Below, piece after piece: positions 1 to 13,068 of a DNA stretch of 64,000 nucleotides. Position 1 is the stretch's first letter. Each line of letters starts with the position of its first letter. The stretch is from Volvox africanus. Lineage: Eukaryota > Chlorophyta > Chlorophyceae > Chlamydomonadales > Volvocaceae. The notes under the pieces are model-generated. The model saw nothing but the letters and a program-made list of their open reading frames with translations. It was not told where the DNA came from and searched no databases. The position numbers were made by a program, and so were the translations under genes. The stretch covers positions 1 to 64,000 of the forward strand of contig BSDZ01000033.1 in the NCBI GenBank assembly GCA_030268105.1, read 5' to 3'.

Positions 1-3000
1 CCTACCCCACTTCGCTCCCGGTCTCACTCCCTCCCTCCCGTGTGCCCTCCCTTCCTCCCTCCCTTCCCCGTTGTCGGCGATGATGGTGGTGCTTTGTCGG
101 CGGCGGTGGTGGTGGCGGTGGGGTTCGTGGAGCCGTCGGTGGAAAGGTAAGTATCGGTTCCCTACCCCACTTCGCTCCCGGTCTCACTCCCTCCCTCCCG
201 TGTGCCCTCCCTTCCTCCCTCCCTTCCCCGTTGTCGGCGATGATGGTGGTGCTTTGTCGGCGGCGGTGGTGGTGGCGGTGGGGTTCGTGGAGCCGTCGGT
301 GGAAAGGTAAGTATCGGTTCCCTACCCCACTTCGCTCCCGGTCTCACTCCCTCCCTCCCGTGTGCCCTCCCTTCCTCCCTCCCTTCCCCGTTGTCGGCGA
401 TGATGGTGGTGCTTTGTCGGCGGCGGTGGTGGTGGCGGTGGGGTTCGTGGAGCCGTCGGTGGAAAGGTAAGTATCGGTTCCCTACCCCACTTCGCTCCCG
501 GTCTCACTCCCTCCCTCCCGTGTGCCCTCCCTTCCTCCCTCCCTTCCCCGTTGTCGGCGATGATGGTGGTGCTTTGTCGGCGGCGGTGGCGGTGGTGGCG
601 GTGGGGTTCGTGGAGCCGTCGGTGGAAAGGTAAGTATCGGTTCCCTACCCCACTTCCCTCCCGGTCTCACTCCCTCCCTCCCGTGTGCCCTCCCTTCCTC
701 CCTCCCTTCCCCGTTGTCGGCGATGATGGTGGTGCTTTGTCGGCGGCGGTGGTGGTGGCGGTGGGGTTCGTGGAGCCGTCGGTGGAAAGGTAAGTATCGG
801 TTCCCTACCCCACTTCGCTCCCGGTCTCACTCCCTCCCTCCCGTGTGCCCTCCCTTCCTCCCTCCCTTCCCCGTTGTCGGCGATGATGGTGGTGCTTTGT
901 CGGCGGCGGTGGGTGGTGGCGGTGGGGTTCGTGGAGCCGTCGGTGGAAAGGTAAGTATCGGTTCCCTACCCCACTTCGCTCCCGGTCTCACTCCCTCCCT
1001 CCCGTGTGCCCTCCCTTCCTCCCTCCCTTCCCCGTTGTCGGCGATGATGGTGGTGCTTTGTCGGCGGCGGTGGCGGTGGTGGCGGTGGGGTTCGTGGAGC
1101 CGTCGGTGGAAAGGTAAGTATCGGTTCCCTACCCCACTTCGCTCCCGGTCTCACTCCCTCCCTCCCGTGTGCCCTCCCTTCCTCCCTCCCTTCCCCGTTG
1201 TCGGCGATGATGGTGGTGCTTTGTCGGCGGCGGTGGTGGTGGCGGTGGGGTTCGTGGAGCCGTCGGTGGAAAGGTAAGTATCGGTTCCCTACCCCACTTC
1301 GCTCCCGGTCTCACTCCCTCCCTCCCGTGTGCCCTCCCTTCCTCCCTCCCTTCCCCGTTGTCGGCGATGATGGTGGTGCTTTGTCGGCGGCGGTGGGTGG
1401 TGGCGGTGGGGTTCGTGGAGCCGTCGGTGGAAAGGTAAGTATCGGTTCCCTACCCCACTTCGCTCCCGGTCTCACTCCCTCCCTCCCGTGTGCCCTCCCT
1501 TCCTCCCTCCCTTCCCCGTTGTCGGCGATGATGGTGGTGCTTTGTCGGCGGCGGTGGTGGTGGCGGTGGGGTTCGTGGAGCCGTCGGTGGAAAGGTAAGT
1601 ATCGGTTCCCTACCCCACTTCGCTCCCGGTCTCACTCCCTCCCTCCCGTGTGCCCTCCCTTCCTCCCTCCCTTCCCCGTTGTCGGCGATGATGGTGGTGC
1701 TTTGTCGGCGGCGGTGGTGGTGGCGGTGGGGTTCGTGGAGCCGTCGGTGGAAAGGTAAGTATCGGTTCCCTACCCCACTTCGCTCCCGGTCTCACTCCCT
1801 CCCTCCCGTGTGCCCTCCCTTCCTCCCTCCCTTCCCCGTTGTCGGCGATGATGGTGGTGCTTTGTCGGCGGCGGTGGTGGTGGCGGTGGGGTTCGTGGAG
1901 CCGTCGGTGGAAAGGTAAGTATCGGTTCCCTACCCCACTTCGCTCCCGGTCTCACTCCCTCCCTCCCGTGTGCCCTCCCTTCCTCCCTCCCTTCCCCGTT
2001 GTCGGCGATGATGGTGGTGCTTTGTCGGCGGCGGTGGTGGTGGCGGTGGGGTTCGTGGAGCCGTCGGTGGAAAGGTAAGTATCGGTTCCCTACCCCACTT
2101 CGCTCCCGGTCTCACTCCCTCCCTCCCGTGTGCCCTCCCTTCCTCCCTCCCTTCCCCGTTGTCGGCGATGATGGTGGTGCTTTGTCGGCGGCGGTGGCGG
2201 TGGTGGCGGTGGGGTTCGTGGAGCCGTCGGTGGAAAGGTAAGTATCGGTTCCCTACCCCACTTCGCTCCCGGTCTCACTCCCTCCCTCCCGTGTGCCCTC
2301 CCTTCCTCCCTCCCTTCCCCGTTGTCGGCGATGATGGTGGTGCTTTGTCGGCGGCGGTGGTGGTGGCGGTGGGGTTCGTGGAGCCGTCGGTGGAAAGGTA
2401 AGTATCGGTTCCCTACCCCACTTCGCTCCCGGTCTCACTCCCTCCCTCCCGTGTGCCCTCCCTTCCTCCCTCCCTTCCCCGTTGTCGGCGATGATGGTGG
2501 TGCTTTGTCGGCGGCGGTGGCGGTGGTGGCGGTGGGGTTCGTGGAGCCGTCGGTGGAAAGGTAAGTATCGGTTCCCTACCCCACTTCGCTCCCGGTCTCA
2601 CTCCCTCCCTCCCGTGTGCCCTCCCTTCCTCCCTCCCTTCCCCGTTGTCGGCGATGATGGTGGTGCTTTGTCGGCGGCGGTGGCGGTGGTGGCGGTGGGG
2701 TTCGTGGAGCCGTCGGTGGAAAGGTAAGTATCGGTTCCCTACCCCACTTCGCTCCCGGTCTCACTCCCTCCCTCCCGTGTGCCCTCCCTTCCTCCCTCCC
2801 TTCCCCGTTGTCGGCGATGATGGTGGTGCTTTGTCGGCGGCGGTGGTGGTGGCGGTGGGGTTCGTGGAGCCGTCGGTGGAAAGGTAAGTATCGGTTCCCT
2901 ACCCCACTTCGCTCCCGGTCTCACTCCCTCCCTCCCGTGTGCCCTCCCTTCCTCCCTCCCTTCCCCGTTGTCGGCGATGATGGTGGTGCTTTGTCGGCGG

Positions 3001-6000
3001 CGGTGGCGGTGGTGGCGGTGGGGTTCGTGGAGCCGTCGGTGGAAAGGTAAGTATCGGTTCCCTACCCCACTTCGCTCCCGGTCTCACTCCCTCCCTCCCG
3101 TGTGCCCTCCCTTCCTCCCTCCCTTCCCCGTTGTCGGCGATGATGGTGGTGCTTTGTCGGCGGCGGTGGTGGTGGCGGTGGGGTTCGTGGAGCCGTCGGT
3201 GGAAAGGTAAGTATCGGTTCCCTACCCCACTTCGCTCCCGGTCTCACTCCCTCCCTCCCGTGTGCCCTCCCTTCCTCCCTCCCTTCCCCGTTGTCGGCGA
3301 TGATGGTGGTGCTTTGTCGGCGGCGGTGGTGGTGGCGGTGGGGTTCGTGGAGCCGTCGGTGGAAAGGTAAGTATCGGTTCCCTACCCCACTTCGCTCCCG
3401 GTCTCACTCCCTCCCTCCCGTGTGCCCTCCCTTCCTCCCTCCCTTCCCCGTTGTCGGCGATGATGGTGGTGCTTTGTCGGCGGCGGTGGTGGTGGCGGTG
3501 GGGTTCGTGGAGCCGTCGGTGGAAAGGTAAGTATCGGTTCCCTACCCCACTTCGCTCCCGGTCTCACTCCCTCCCTCCCGTGTGCCCTCCCTTCCTCCCT
3601 CCCTTCCCCGTTGTCGGCGATGATGGTGGTGCTTTGTCGGCGGCGGTGGCGGTGGTGGCGGTGGGGTTCGTGGAGCCGTCGGTGGAAAGGTAAGTATCGG
3701 TTCCCTACCCCACTTCGCTCCCGGTCTCACTCCCTCCCTCCCGTGTGCCCTCCCTTCCTCCCTCCCTTCCCCGTTGTCGGCGATGATGGTGGTGCTTTGT
3801 CGGCGGCGGTGGGTGGTGGCGGTGGGGTTCGTGGAGCCGTCGGTGGAAAGGTAAGTATCGGTTCCCTACCCCACTTCGCTCCCGGTCTCACTCCCTCCCT
3901 CCCGTGTGCCCTCCCTTCCTCCCTCCCTTCCCCGTTGTCGGCGATGATGGTGGTGCTTTGTCGGCGGCGGTGGGTGGTGGCGGTGGGGTTCGTGGAGCCG
4001 TCGGTGGAAAGGTAAGTATCGGTTCCCTACCCCACTTCGCTCCCGGTCTCACTCCCTCCCTCCCGTGTGCCCTCCCTTCCTCCCTCCCTTCCCCGTTGTC
4101 GGCGATGATGGTGGTGCTTTGTCGGCGGCGGTGGGTGGTGGCGGTGGGGTTCGTGGAGCCGTCGGTGGAAAGGTAAGTATCGGTTCCCTACCCCACTTCG
4201 CTCCCGGTCTCACTCCCTCCCTCCCGTGTGCCCTCCCTTCCTCCCTCCCTTCCCCGTTGTCGGCGATGATGGTGGTGCTTTGTCGGCGGCGGTGGCGGTG
4301 GTGGCGGTGGGGTTCGTGGAGCCGTCGGTGGAAAGGTAAGTATCGGTTCCCTACCCCACTTCGCTCCCGGTCTCACTCCCTCCCTCCCGTGTGCCCTCCC
4401 TTCCTCCCTCCCTTCCCCGTTGTCGGCGATGATGGTGGTGCTTTGTCGGCGGCGGTGGTGGTGGCGGTGGGGTTCGTGGAGCCGTCGGTGGAAAGGTAAG
4501 TATCGGTTCCCTACCCCACTTCGCTCCCGGTCTCACTCCCTCCCTCCCGTGTGCCCTCCCTTCCTCCCTCCCTTCCCCGTTGTCGGCGATGATGGTGGTG
4601 CTTTGTCGGCGGCGGTGGCGGTGGTGGCGGTGGGGTTCGTGGAGCCGTCGGTGGAAAGGTAAGTATCGGTTCCCTACCCCACTTCGCTCCCGGTCTCACT
4701 CCCTCCCTCCCGTGTGCCCTCCCTTCCTCCCTCCCTTCCCCGTTGTCGGCGATGATGGTGGTGCTTTGTCGGCGGCGGTGGTGGTGGCGGTGGGGTTCGT
4801 GGAGCCGTCGGTGGAAAGGTAAGTATCGGTTCCCTACCCCACTTCGCTCCCGGTCTCACTCCCTCCCTCCCGTGTGCCCTCCCTTCCTCCCTCCCTTCCC
4901 CGTTGTCGGCGATGATGGTGGTGCTTTGTCGGCGGCGGTGGGTGGTGGCGGTGGGGTTCGTGGAGCCGTCGGTGGAAAGGTAAGTATCGGTTCCCTACCC
5001 CACTTCGCTCCCGGTCTCACTCCCTCCCTCCCGTGTGCCCTCCCTTCCTCCCTCCCTTCCCCGTTGTCGGCGATGATGGTGGTGCTTTGTCGGCGGCGGT
5101 GGTGGTGGCGGTGGGGTTCGTGGAGCCGTCGGTGGAAAGGTAAGTATCGGTTCCCTACCCCACTTCGCTCCCGGTCTCACTCCCTCCCTCCCGTGTGCCC
5201 TCCCTTCCTCCCTCCCTTCCCCGTTGTCGGCGATGATGGTGGTGCTTTGTCGGCGGCGGTGCGGTGGTGGCGGTGGGGTTCGTGGAGCCGTCGGTGGAAA
5301 GGTAAGTATCGGTTCCCTACCCCACTTCGCTCCCGGTCTCACTCCCTCCCTCCCGTGTGCCCTCCCTTCCTCCCTCCCTTCCCCGTTGTCGGCGATGATG
5401 GTGGTGCTTTGTCGGCGGCGGTGGGTGGTGGCGGTGGGGTTCGTGGAGCCGTCGGTGGAAAGGTAAGTATCGGTTCCCTACCCCACTTCGCTCCCGGTCT
5501 CACTCCCTCCCTCCCGTGTGCCCTCCCTTCCTCCCTCCCTTCCCCGTTGTCGGCGATGATGGTGGTGCTTTGTCGGCGGCGGTGGCGGTGGTGGCGGTGG
5601 GGTTCGTGGAGCCGTCGGTGGAAAGGTAAGTATCGGTTCCCTACCCCACTTCCCTCCCGGTCTCACTCCCTCCCTCCCGTGTGCCCTCCCTTCCTCCCTC
5701 CCTTCCCCGTTGTCGGCGATGATGGTGGTGCTTTGTCGGCGGCGGTGGTGGTGGCGGTGGGGTTCGTGGAGCCGTCGGTGGAAAGGTAAGTATCGGTTCC
5801 CTACCCCACTTCGCTCCCGGTCTCACTCCCTCCCTCCCGTGTGCCCTCCCTTCCTCCCTCCCTTCCCCGTTGTCGGCGATGATGGTGGTGCTTTGTCGGC
5901 GGCGGTGGCGGTGGTGGCGGTGGGGTTCGTGGAGCCGTCGGTGGAAAGGTAAGTATCGGTTCCCTACCCCACTTCGCTCCCGGTCTCACTCCCTCCCTCC

Positions 6001-9000
6001 CGTGTGCCCTCCCTTCCTCCCTCCCTTCCCCGTTGTCGGCGATGATGGTGGTGCTTTGTCGGCGGCGGTGGTGGTGGCGGTGGGGTTCGTGGAGCCGTCG
6101 GTGGAAAGGTAAGTATCGGTTCCCTACCCCACTTCGCTCCCGGTCTCACTCCCTCCCTCCCGTGTGCCCTCCCTTCCTCCCTCCCTTCCCCGTTGTCGGC
6201 GATGATGGTGGTGCTTTGTCGGCGGCGGTGGCGGTGGTGGCGGTGGGGTTCGTGGAGCCGTCGGTGGAAAGGTAAGTATCGGTTCCCTACCCCACTTCGC
6301 TCCCGGTCTCACTCCCTCCCTCCCGTGTGCCCTCCCTTCCTCCCTCCCTTCCCCGTTGTCGGCGATGATGGTGGTGCTTTGTCGGCGGCGGTGGTGGTGG
6401 CGGTGGGGTTCGTGGAGCCGTCGGTGGAAAGGTAAGTATCGGTTCCCTACCCCACTTCGCTCCCGGTCTCACTCCCTCCCTCCCGTGTGCCCTCCCTTCC
6501 TCCCTCCCTTCCCCGTTGTCGGCGATGATGGTGGTGCTTTGTCGGCGGCGGTGGGTGGTGGCGGTGGGGTTCGTGGAGCCGTCGGTGGAAAGGTAAGTAT
6601 CGGTTCCCTACCCCACTTCGCTCCCGGTCTCACTCCCTCCCTCCCGTGTGCCCTCCCTTCCTCCCTCCCTTCCCCGTTGTCGGCGATGATGGTGGTGCTT
6701 TGTCGGCGGCGGTGGGTGGTGGCGGTGGGGTTCGTGGAGCCGTCGGTGGAAAGGTAAGTATCGGTTCCCTACCCCACTTCGCTCCCGGTCTCACTCCCTC
6801 CCTCCCGTGTGCCCTCCCTTCCTCCCTCCCTTCCCCGTTGTCGGCGATGATGGTGGTGCTTTGTCGGCGGCGGTGGCGGTGGTGGCGGTGGGGTTCGTGG
6901 AGCCGTCGGTGGAAAGGTAAGTATCGGTTCCCTACCCCACTTCGCTCCCGGTCTCACTCCCTCCCTCCCGTGTGCCCTCCCTTCCTCCCTCCCTTCCCCG
7001 TTGTCGGCGATGATGGTGGTGCTTTGTCGGCGGCGGTGGTGGTGGCGGTGGGGTTCGTGGAGCCGTCGGTGGAAAGGTAAGTATCGGTTCCCTACCCCAC
7101 TTCGCTCCCGGTCTCACTCCCTCCCTCCCGTGTGCCCTCCCTTCCTCCCTCCCTTCCCCGTTGTCGGCGATGATGGTGGTGCTTTGTCGGCGGCGGTGGC
7201 GGTGGTGGCGGTGGGGTTCGTGGAGCCGTCGGTGGAAAGGTAAGTATCGGTTCCCTACCCCACTTCGCTCCCGGTCTCACTCCCTCCCTCCCGTGTGCCC
7301 TCCCTTCCTCCCTCCCTTCCCCGTTGTCGGCGATGATGGTGGTGCTTTGTCGGCGGCGGTGGCGGTGGTGGCGGTGGGGTTCGTGGAGCCGTCGGTGGAA
7401 AGGTAAGTATCGGTTCCCTACCCCACTTCGCTCCCGGTCTCACTCCCTCCCTCCCGTGTGCCCTCCCTTCCTCCCTCCCTTCCCCGTTGTCGGCGATGAT
7501 GGTGGTGCTTTGTCGGCGGCGGTGGGTGGTGGCGGTGGGGTTCGTGGAGCCGTCGGTGGAAAGGTAAGTATCGGTTCCCTACCCCACTTCGCTCCCGGTC
7601 TCACTCCCTCCCTCCCGTGTGCCCTCCCTTCCTCCCTCCCTTCCCCGTTGTCGGCGATGATGGTGGTGCTTTGTCGGCGGCGGTGGGTGGTGGCGGTGGG
7701 GTTCGTGGAGCCGTCGGTGGAAAGGTAAGTATCGGTTCCCTACCCCACTTCGCTCCCGGTCTCACTCCCTCCCTCCCGTGTGCCCTCCCTTCCTCCCTCC
7801 CTTCCCCGTTGTCGGCGATGATGGTGGTGCTTTGTCGGCGGCGGTGGCGGTGGTGGCGGTGGGGTTCGTGGAGCCGTCGGTGGAAAGGTAAGTATCGGTT
7901 CCCTACCCCACTTCGCTCCCGGTCTCACTCCCTCCCTCCCGTGTGCCCTCCCTTCCTCCCTCCCTTCCCCGTTGTCGGCGATGATGGTGGTGCTTTGTCG
8001 GCGGCGGTGGGTGGTGGCGGTGGGGTTCGTGGAGCCGTCGGTGGAAAGGTAAGTATCGGTTCCCTACCCCACTTCGCTCCCGGTCTCACTCCCTCCCTCC
8101 CGTGTGCCCTCCCTTCCTCCCTCCCTTCCCCGTTGTCGGCGATGATGGTGGTGCTTTGTCGGCGGCGGTGGCGGTGGTGGCGGTGGGGTTCGTGGAGCCG
8201 TCGGTGGAAAGGTAAGTATCGGTTCCCTACCCCACTTCGCTCCCGGTCTCACTCCCTCCCTCCCGTGTGCCCTCCCTTCCTCCCTCCCTTCCCCGTTGTC
8301 GGCGATGATGGTGGTGCTTTGTCGGCGGCGGTGGGTGGTGGCGGTGGGGTTCGTGGAGCCGTCGGTGGAAAGGTAAGTATCGGTTCCCTACCCCACTTCG
8401 CTCCCGGTCTCACTCCCTCCCTCCCGTGTGCCCTCCCTTCCTCCCTCCCTTCCCCGTTGTCGGCGATGATGGTGGTGCTTTGTCGGCGGCGGTGGCGGTG
8501 GTGGCGGTGGGGTTCGTGGAGCCGTCGGTGGAAAGGTAAGTATCGGTTCCCTACCCCACTTCGCTCCCGGTCTCACTCCCTCCCTCCCGTGTGCCCTCCC
8601 TTCCTCCCTCCCTTCCCCGTTGTCGGCGATGATGGTGGTGCTTTGTCGGCGGCGGTGGGTGGTGGCGGTGGGGTTCGTGGAGCCGTCGGTGGAAAGGTAA
8701 GTATCGGTTCCCTACCCCACTTCGCTCCCGGTCTCACTCCCTCCCTCCCGTGTGCCCTCCCTTCCTCCCTCCCTTCCCCGTTGTCGGCGATGATGGTGGT
8801 GCTTTGTCGGCGGCGGTGGGTGGTGGCGGTGGGGTTCGTGGAGCCGTCGGTGGAAAGGTAAGTATCGGTTCCCTACCCCACTTCGCTCCCGGTCTCACTC
8901 CCTCCCTCCCGTGTGCCCTCCCTTCCTCCCTCCCTTCCCCGTTGTCGGCGATGATGGTGGTGCTTTGTCGGCGGCGGTGGCGGTGGTGGCGGTGGGGTTC

Positions 9001-12000
9001 GTGGAGCCGTCGGTGGAAAGGTAAGTATCGGTTCCCTACCCCACTTCGCTCCCGGTCTCACTCCCTCCCTCCCGTGTGCCCTCCCTTCCTCCCTCCCTTC
9101 CCCGTTGTCGGCGATGATGGTGGTGCTTTGTCGGCGGCGGTGGTGGTGGCGGTGGGGTTCGTGGAGCCGTCGGTGGAAAGGTAAGTATCGGTTCCCTACC
9201 CCACTTCGCTCCCGGTCTCACTCCCTCCCTCCCGTGTGCCCTCCCTTCCTCCCTCCCTTCCCCGTTGTCGGCGATGATGGTGGTGCTTTGTCGGCGGCGG
9301 TGGCGGTGGTGGCGGTGGGGTTCGTGGAGCCGTCGGTGGAAAGGTAAGTATCGGTTCCCTACCCCACTTCGCTCCCGGTCTCACTCCCTCCCTCCCGTGT
9401 GCCCTCCCTTCCTCCCTCCCTTCCCCGTTGTCGGCGATGATGGTGGTGCTTTGTCGGCGGCGGTGGTGGTGGCGGTGGGGTTCGTGGAGCCGTCGGTGGA
9501 AAGGTAAGTATCGGTTCCCTACCCCACTTCGCTCCCGGTCTCACTCCCTCCCTCCCGTGTGCCCTCCCTTCCTCCCTCCCTTCCCCGTTGTCGGCGATGA
9601 TGGTGGTGCTTTGTCGGCGGCGGTGGCGGTGGTGGCGGTGGGGTTCGTGGAGCCGTCGGTGGAAAGGTAAGTATCGGTTCCCTACCCCACTTCGCTCCCG
9701 GTCTCACTCCCTCCCTCCCGTGTGCCCTCCCTTCCTCCCTCCCTTCCCCGTTGTCGGCGATGATGGTGGTGCTTTGTCGGCGGCGGTGGCGGTGGTGGCG
9801 GTGGGGTTCGTGGAGCCGTCGGTGGAAAGGTAAGTATCGGTTCCCTACCCCACTTCGCTCCCGGTCTCACTCCCTCCCTCCCGTGTGCCCTCCCTTCCTC
9901 CCTCCCTTCCCCGTTGTCGGCGATGATGGTGGTGCTTTGTCGGCGGCGGTGGGGTGGTGGCGGTGGGGTTCGTGGAGCCGTCGGTGGAAAGGTAAGTATC
10001 GGTTCCCTACCCCACTTCGCTCCCGGTCTCACTCCCTCCCTCCCGTGTGCCCTCCCTTCCTCCCTCCCTTCCCCGTTGTCGGCGATGATGGTGGTGCTTT
10101 GTCGGCGGCGGTGGCGGTGGTGGCGGTGGGGTTCGTGGAGCCGTCGGTGGAAAGGTAAGTATCGGTTCCCTACCCCACTTCGCTCCCGGTCTCACTCCCT
10201 CCCTCCCGTGTGCCCTCCCTTCCTCCCTCCCTTCCCCGTTGTCGGCGATGATGGTGGTGCTTTGTCGGCGGCGGTGGGTGGTGGCGGTGGGGTTCGTGGA
10301 GCCGTCGGTGGAAAGGTAAGTATCGGTTCCCTACCCCACTTCGCTCCCGGTCTCACTCCCTCCCTCCCGTGTGCCCTCCCTTCCTCCCTCCCTTCCCCGT
10401 TGTCGGCGATGATGGTGGTGCTTTGTCGGCGGCGGTGGCGGTGGTGGCGGTGGGGTTCGTGGAGCCGTCGGTGGAAAGGTAAGTATCGGTTCCCTACCCC
10501 ACTTCGCTCCCGGTCTCACTCCCTCCCTCCCGTGTGCCCTCCCTTCCTCCCTCCCTTCCCCGTTGTCGGCGATGATGGTGGTGCTTTGTCGGCGGCGGTG
10601 GCGGTGGTGGCGGTGGGGTTCGTGGAGCCGTCGGTGGAAAGGTAAGTATCGGTTCCCTACCCCACTTCCCTCCCGGTCTCACTCCCTCCCTCCCGTGTGC
10701 CCTCCCTTCCTCCCTCCCTTCCCCGTTGTCGGCGATGATGGTGGTGCTTTGTCGGCGGCGGTGGGTGGTGGCGGTGGGGTTCGTGGAGCCGTCGGTGGAA
10801 AGGTAAGTATCGGTTCCCTACCCCACTTCGCTCCCGGTCTCACTCCCTCCCTCCCGTGTGCCCTCCCTTCCTCCCTCCCTTCCCCGTTGTCGGCGATGAT
10901 GGTGGTGCTTTGTCGGCGGCGGTGGCGGTGGTGGCGGTGGGGTTCGTGGAGCCGTCGGTGGAAAGGTAAGTATCGGTTCCCTACCCCACTTCGCTCCCGG
11001 TCTCACTCCCTCCCTCCCGTGTGCCCTCCCTTCCTCCCTCCCTTCCCCGTTGTCGGCGATGATGGTGGTGCTTTGTCGGCGGCGGTGGGTGGTGGCGGTG
11101 GGGTTCGTGGAGCCGTCGGTGGAAAGGTAAGTAATCGGTTCCCTACCCCACTTCGCTCCCGGTCTCACTCCCTCCCTCCCGTGTGCCCTCCCTTCCTCCC
11201 TCCCTTCCCCGTTGTCGGCGATGATGGTGGTGCTTTGTCGGCGGCGGTGGCGGTGGTGGCGGTGGGGTTCGTGGAGCCGTCGGTGGAAAGGTAAGTATCG
11301 GTTCCCTACCCCACTTCGCTCCCGGTCTCACTCCCTCCCTCCCGTGTGCCCTCCCTTCCTCCCTCCCTTCCCCGTTGTCGGCGATGATGGTGGTGCTTTG
11401 TCGGCGGCGGTGGCGGTGGTGGCGGTGGGGTTCGTGGAGCCGTCGGTGGAAAGGTAAGTATCGGTTCCCTACCCCACTTCGCTCCCGGTCTCACTCCCTC
11501 CCTCCCGTGTGCCCTCCCTTCCTCCCTCCCTTCCCCGTTGTCGGCGATGATGGTGGTGCTTTGTCGGCGGCGGTGGGTGGTGGCGGTGGGGTTCGTGGAG
11601 CCGTCGGTGGAAAGGTAAGTATCGGTTCCCTACCCCACTTCGCTCCCGGTCTCACTCCCTCCCTCCCGTGTGCCCTCCCTTCCTCCCTCCCTTCCCCGTT
11701 GTCGGCGATGATGGTGGTGCTTTGTCGGCGGCGGTGGGTGGTGGCGGTGGGGTTCGTGGAGCCGTCGGTGGAAAGGTAAGTATCGGTTCCCTACCCCACT
11801 TCGCTCCCGGTCTCACTCCCTCCCTCCCGTGTGCCCTCCCTTCCTCCCTCCCTTCCCCGTTGTCGGCGATGATGGTGGTGCTTTGTCGGCGGCGGTGGGT
11901 GGTGGCGGTGGGGTTCGTGGAGCCGTCGGTGGAAAGGTAAGTATCGGTTCCCTACCCCACTTCGCTCCCGGTCTCACTCCCTCCCTCCCGTGTGCCCTCC

Positions 12001-13068
12001 CTTCCTCCCTCCCTTCCCCGTTGTCGGCGATGATGGTGGTGCTTTGTCGGCGGCGGTGGGTGGTGGCGGTGGGGTTCGTGGAGCCGTCGGTGGAAAGGTA
12101 AGTATCGGTTCCCTACCCCACTTCGCTCCCGGTCTCACTCCCTCCCTCCCGTGTGCCCTCCCTTCCTCCCTCCCTTCCCCGTTGTCGGCGATGATGGTGG
12201 TGCTTTGTCGGCGGCGGTGGGTGGTGGCGGTGGGGTTCGTGGAGCCGTCGGTGGAAAGGTAAGTATCGGTTCCCTACCCCACTTCGCTCCCGGTCTCACT
12301 CCCTCCCTCCCGTGTGCCCTCCCTTCCTCCCTCCCTTCCCCGTTGTCGGCGATGATGGTGGTGCTTTGTCGGCGGCGGTGGCGGTGGTGGCGGTGGGGTT
12401 CGTGGAGCCGTCGGTGGAAAGGTAAGTATCGGTTCCCTACCCCACTTCCCTCCCGGTCTCACTCCCTCCCTCCCAGTGTGCCCTCCCTTCCTCCCTCCCT
12501 TCCCCGTTGTCGGCGATGATGGTGGTGCTTTGTCGGCGGCGGTGGGTGGTGGCGGTGGGGTTCGTGGAGCCGTCGGTGGAAAGGTAAGTATCGGTTCCCT
12601 ACCCCACTTCGCTCCCGGTCTCACTCCCTCCCTCCCGTGTGCCCTCCCTTCCTCCCTCCCTTCCCCGTTGTCGGCGATGATGGTGGTGCTTTGTCGGCGG
12701 CGGTGGGTGGTGGCGGTGGGGTTCGTGGAGCCGTCGGTGGAAAGGTAAGTATCGGTTCCCTACCCCACTTCGCTCCCGGTCTCACTCCCTCCCTCCCGTG
12801 TGCCCTCCCTTCCTCCCTCCCTTCCCCGTTGTCGGCGATGATGGTGGTGCTTTGTCGGCGGCGGTGGCGGTGGTGGCGGTGGGGTTCGTGGAGCCGTCGG
12901 TGGAAAGGTAAGTATCGGTTCCCTACCCCACTTCGCTCCCGGTCTCACTCCCTCCCTCCCGTGTGCCCTCCCTTCCTCCCTCCCTTCCCCGTTGTCGGCG
13001 ATGATGGTGGTGCTTTGTCGGCGGCGGTGGTGGTGGCGGTGGGGTTCGTGGAGCCGTCGGTGGAAAGG
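1..13068 (+). repeat. Homogeneous tandem satellite, 160-164 bp monomers
   Basis: Head-to-tail monomers repeat without interruption, about 81 in this part. Each has a C/T-rich half (runs of CCCTCCCT and CCTTCC), then a GATGATGGTGGTG core, a GGC/GGT tract, and an end reading GGAAAGGTAAGTATCGG. Lengths are 160, 161 or 163 bp, rarely 162 or 164, and nearly all the variation is one or three bases within the GGC/GGT tract. Point differences are very few, so the array is young or strongly homogenised. The unusual bases are a single C for G (about 652, 5649, 10667 and 12448), an extra A near 11133 and another near 12475. The monomer length is close to a nucleosome repeat. Long open frames across it are products of low stop content, not genes. 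Confidence 0.97.

Noticed and set aside
4995..5342. Pro/His-rich antisense frames of 61-116 codons in the satellite
   Set aside because: They recur once per monomer and vary only with the GGY tract; low-complexity artefacts of G/C-rich repeats.
7617..8861. 414-codon open frame in the satellite, and shorter relatives throughout 1-13500
   Set aside because: It is created by monomers of 161 and 163 bp whose summed length keeps a stop-free frame; the same peptide appears in other frames in other monomers. No start context or codon bias supports a gene.
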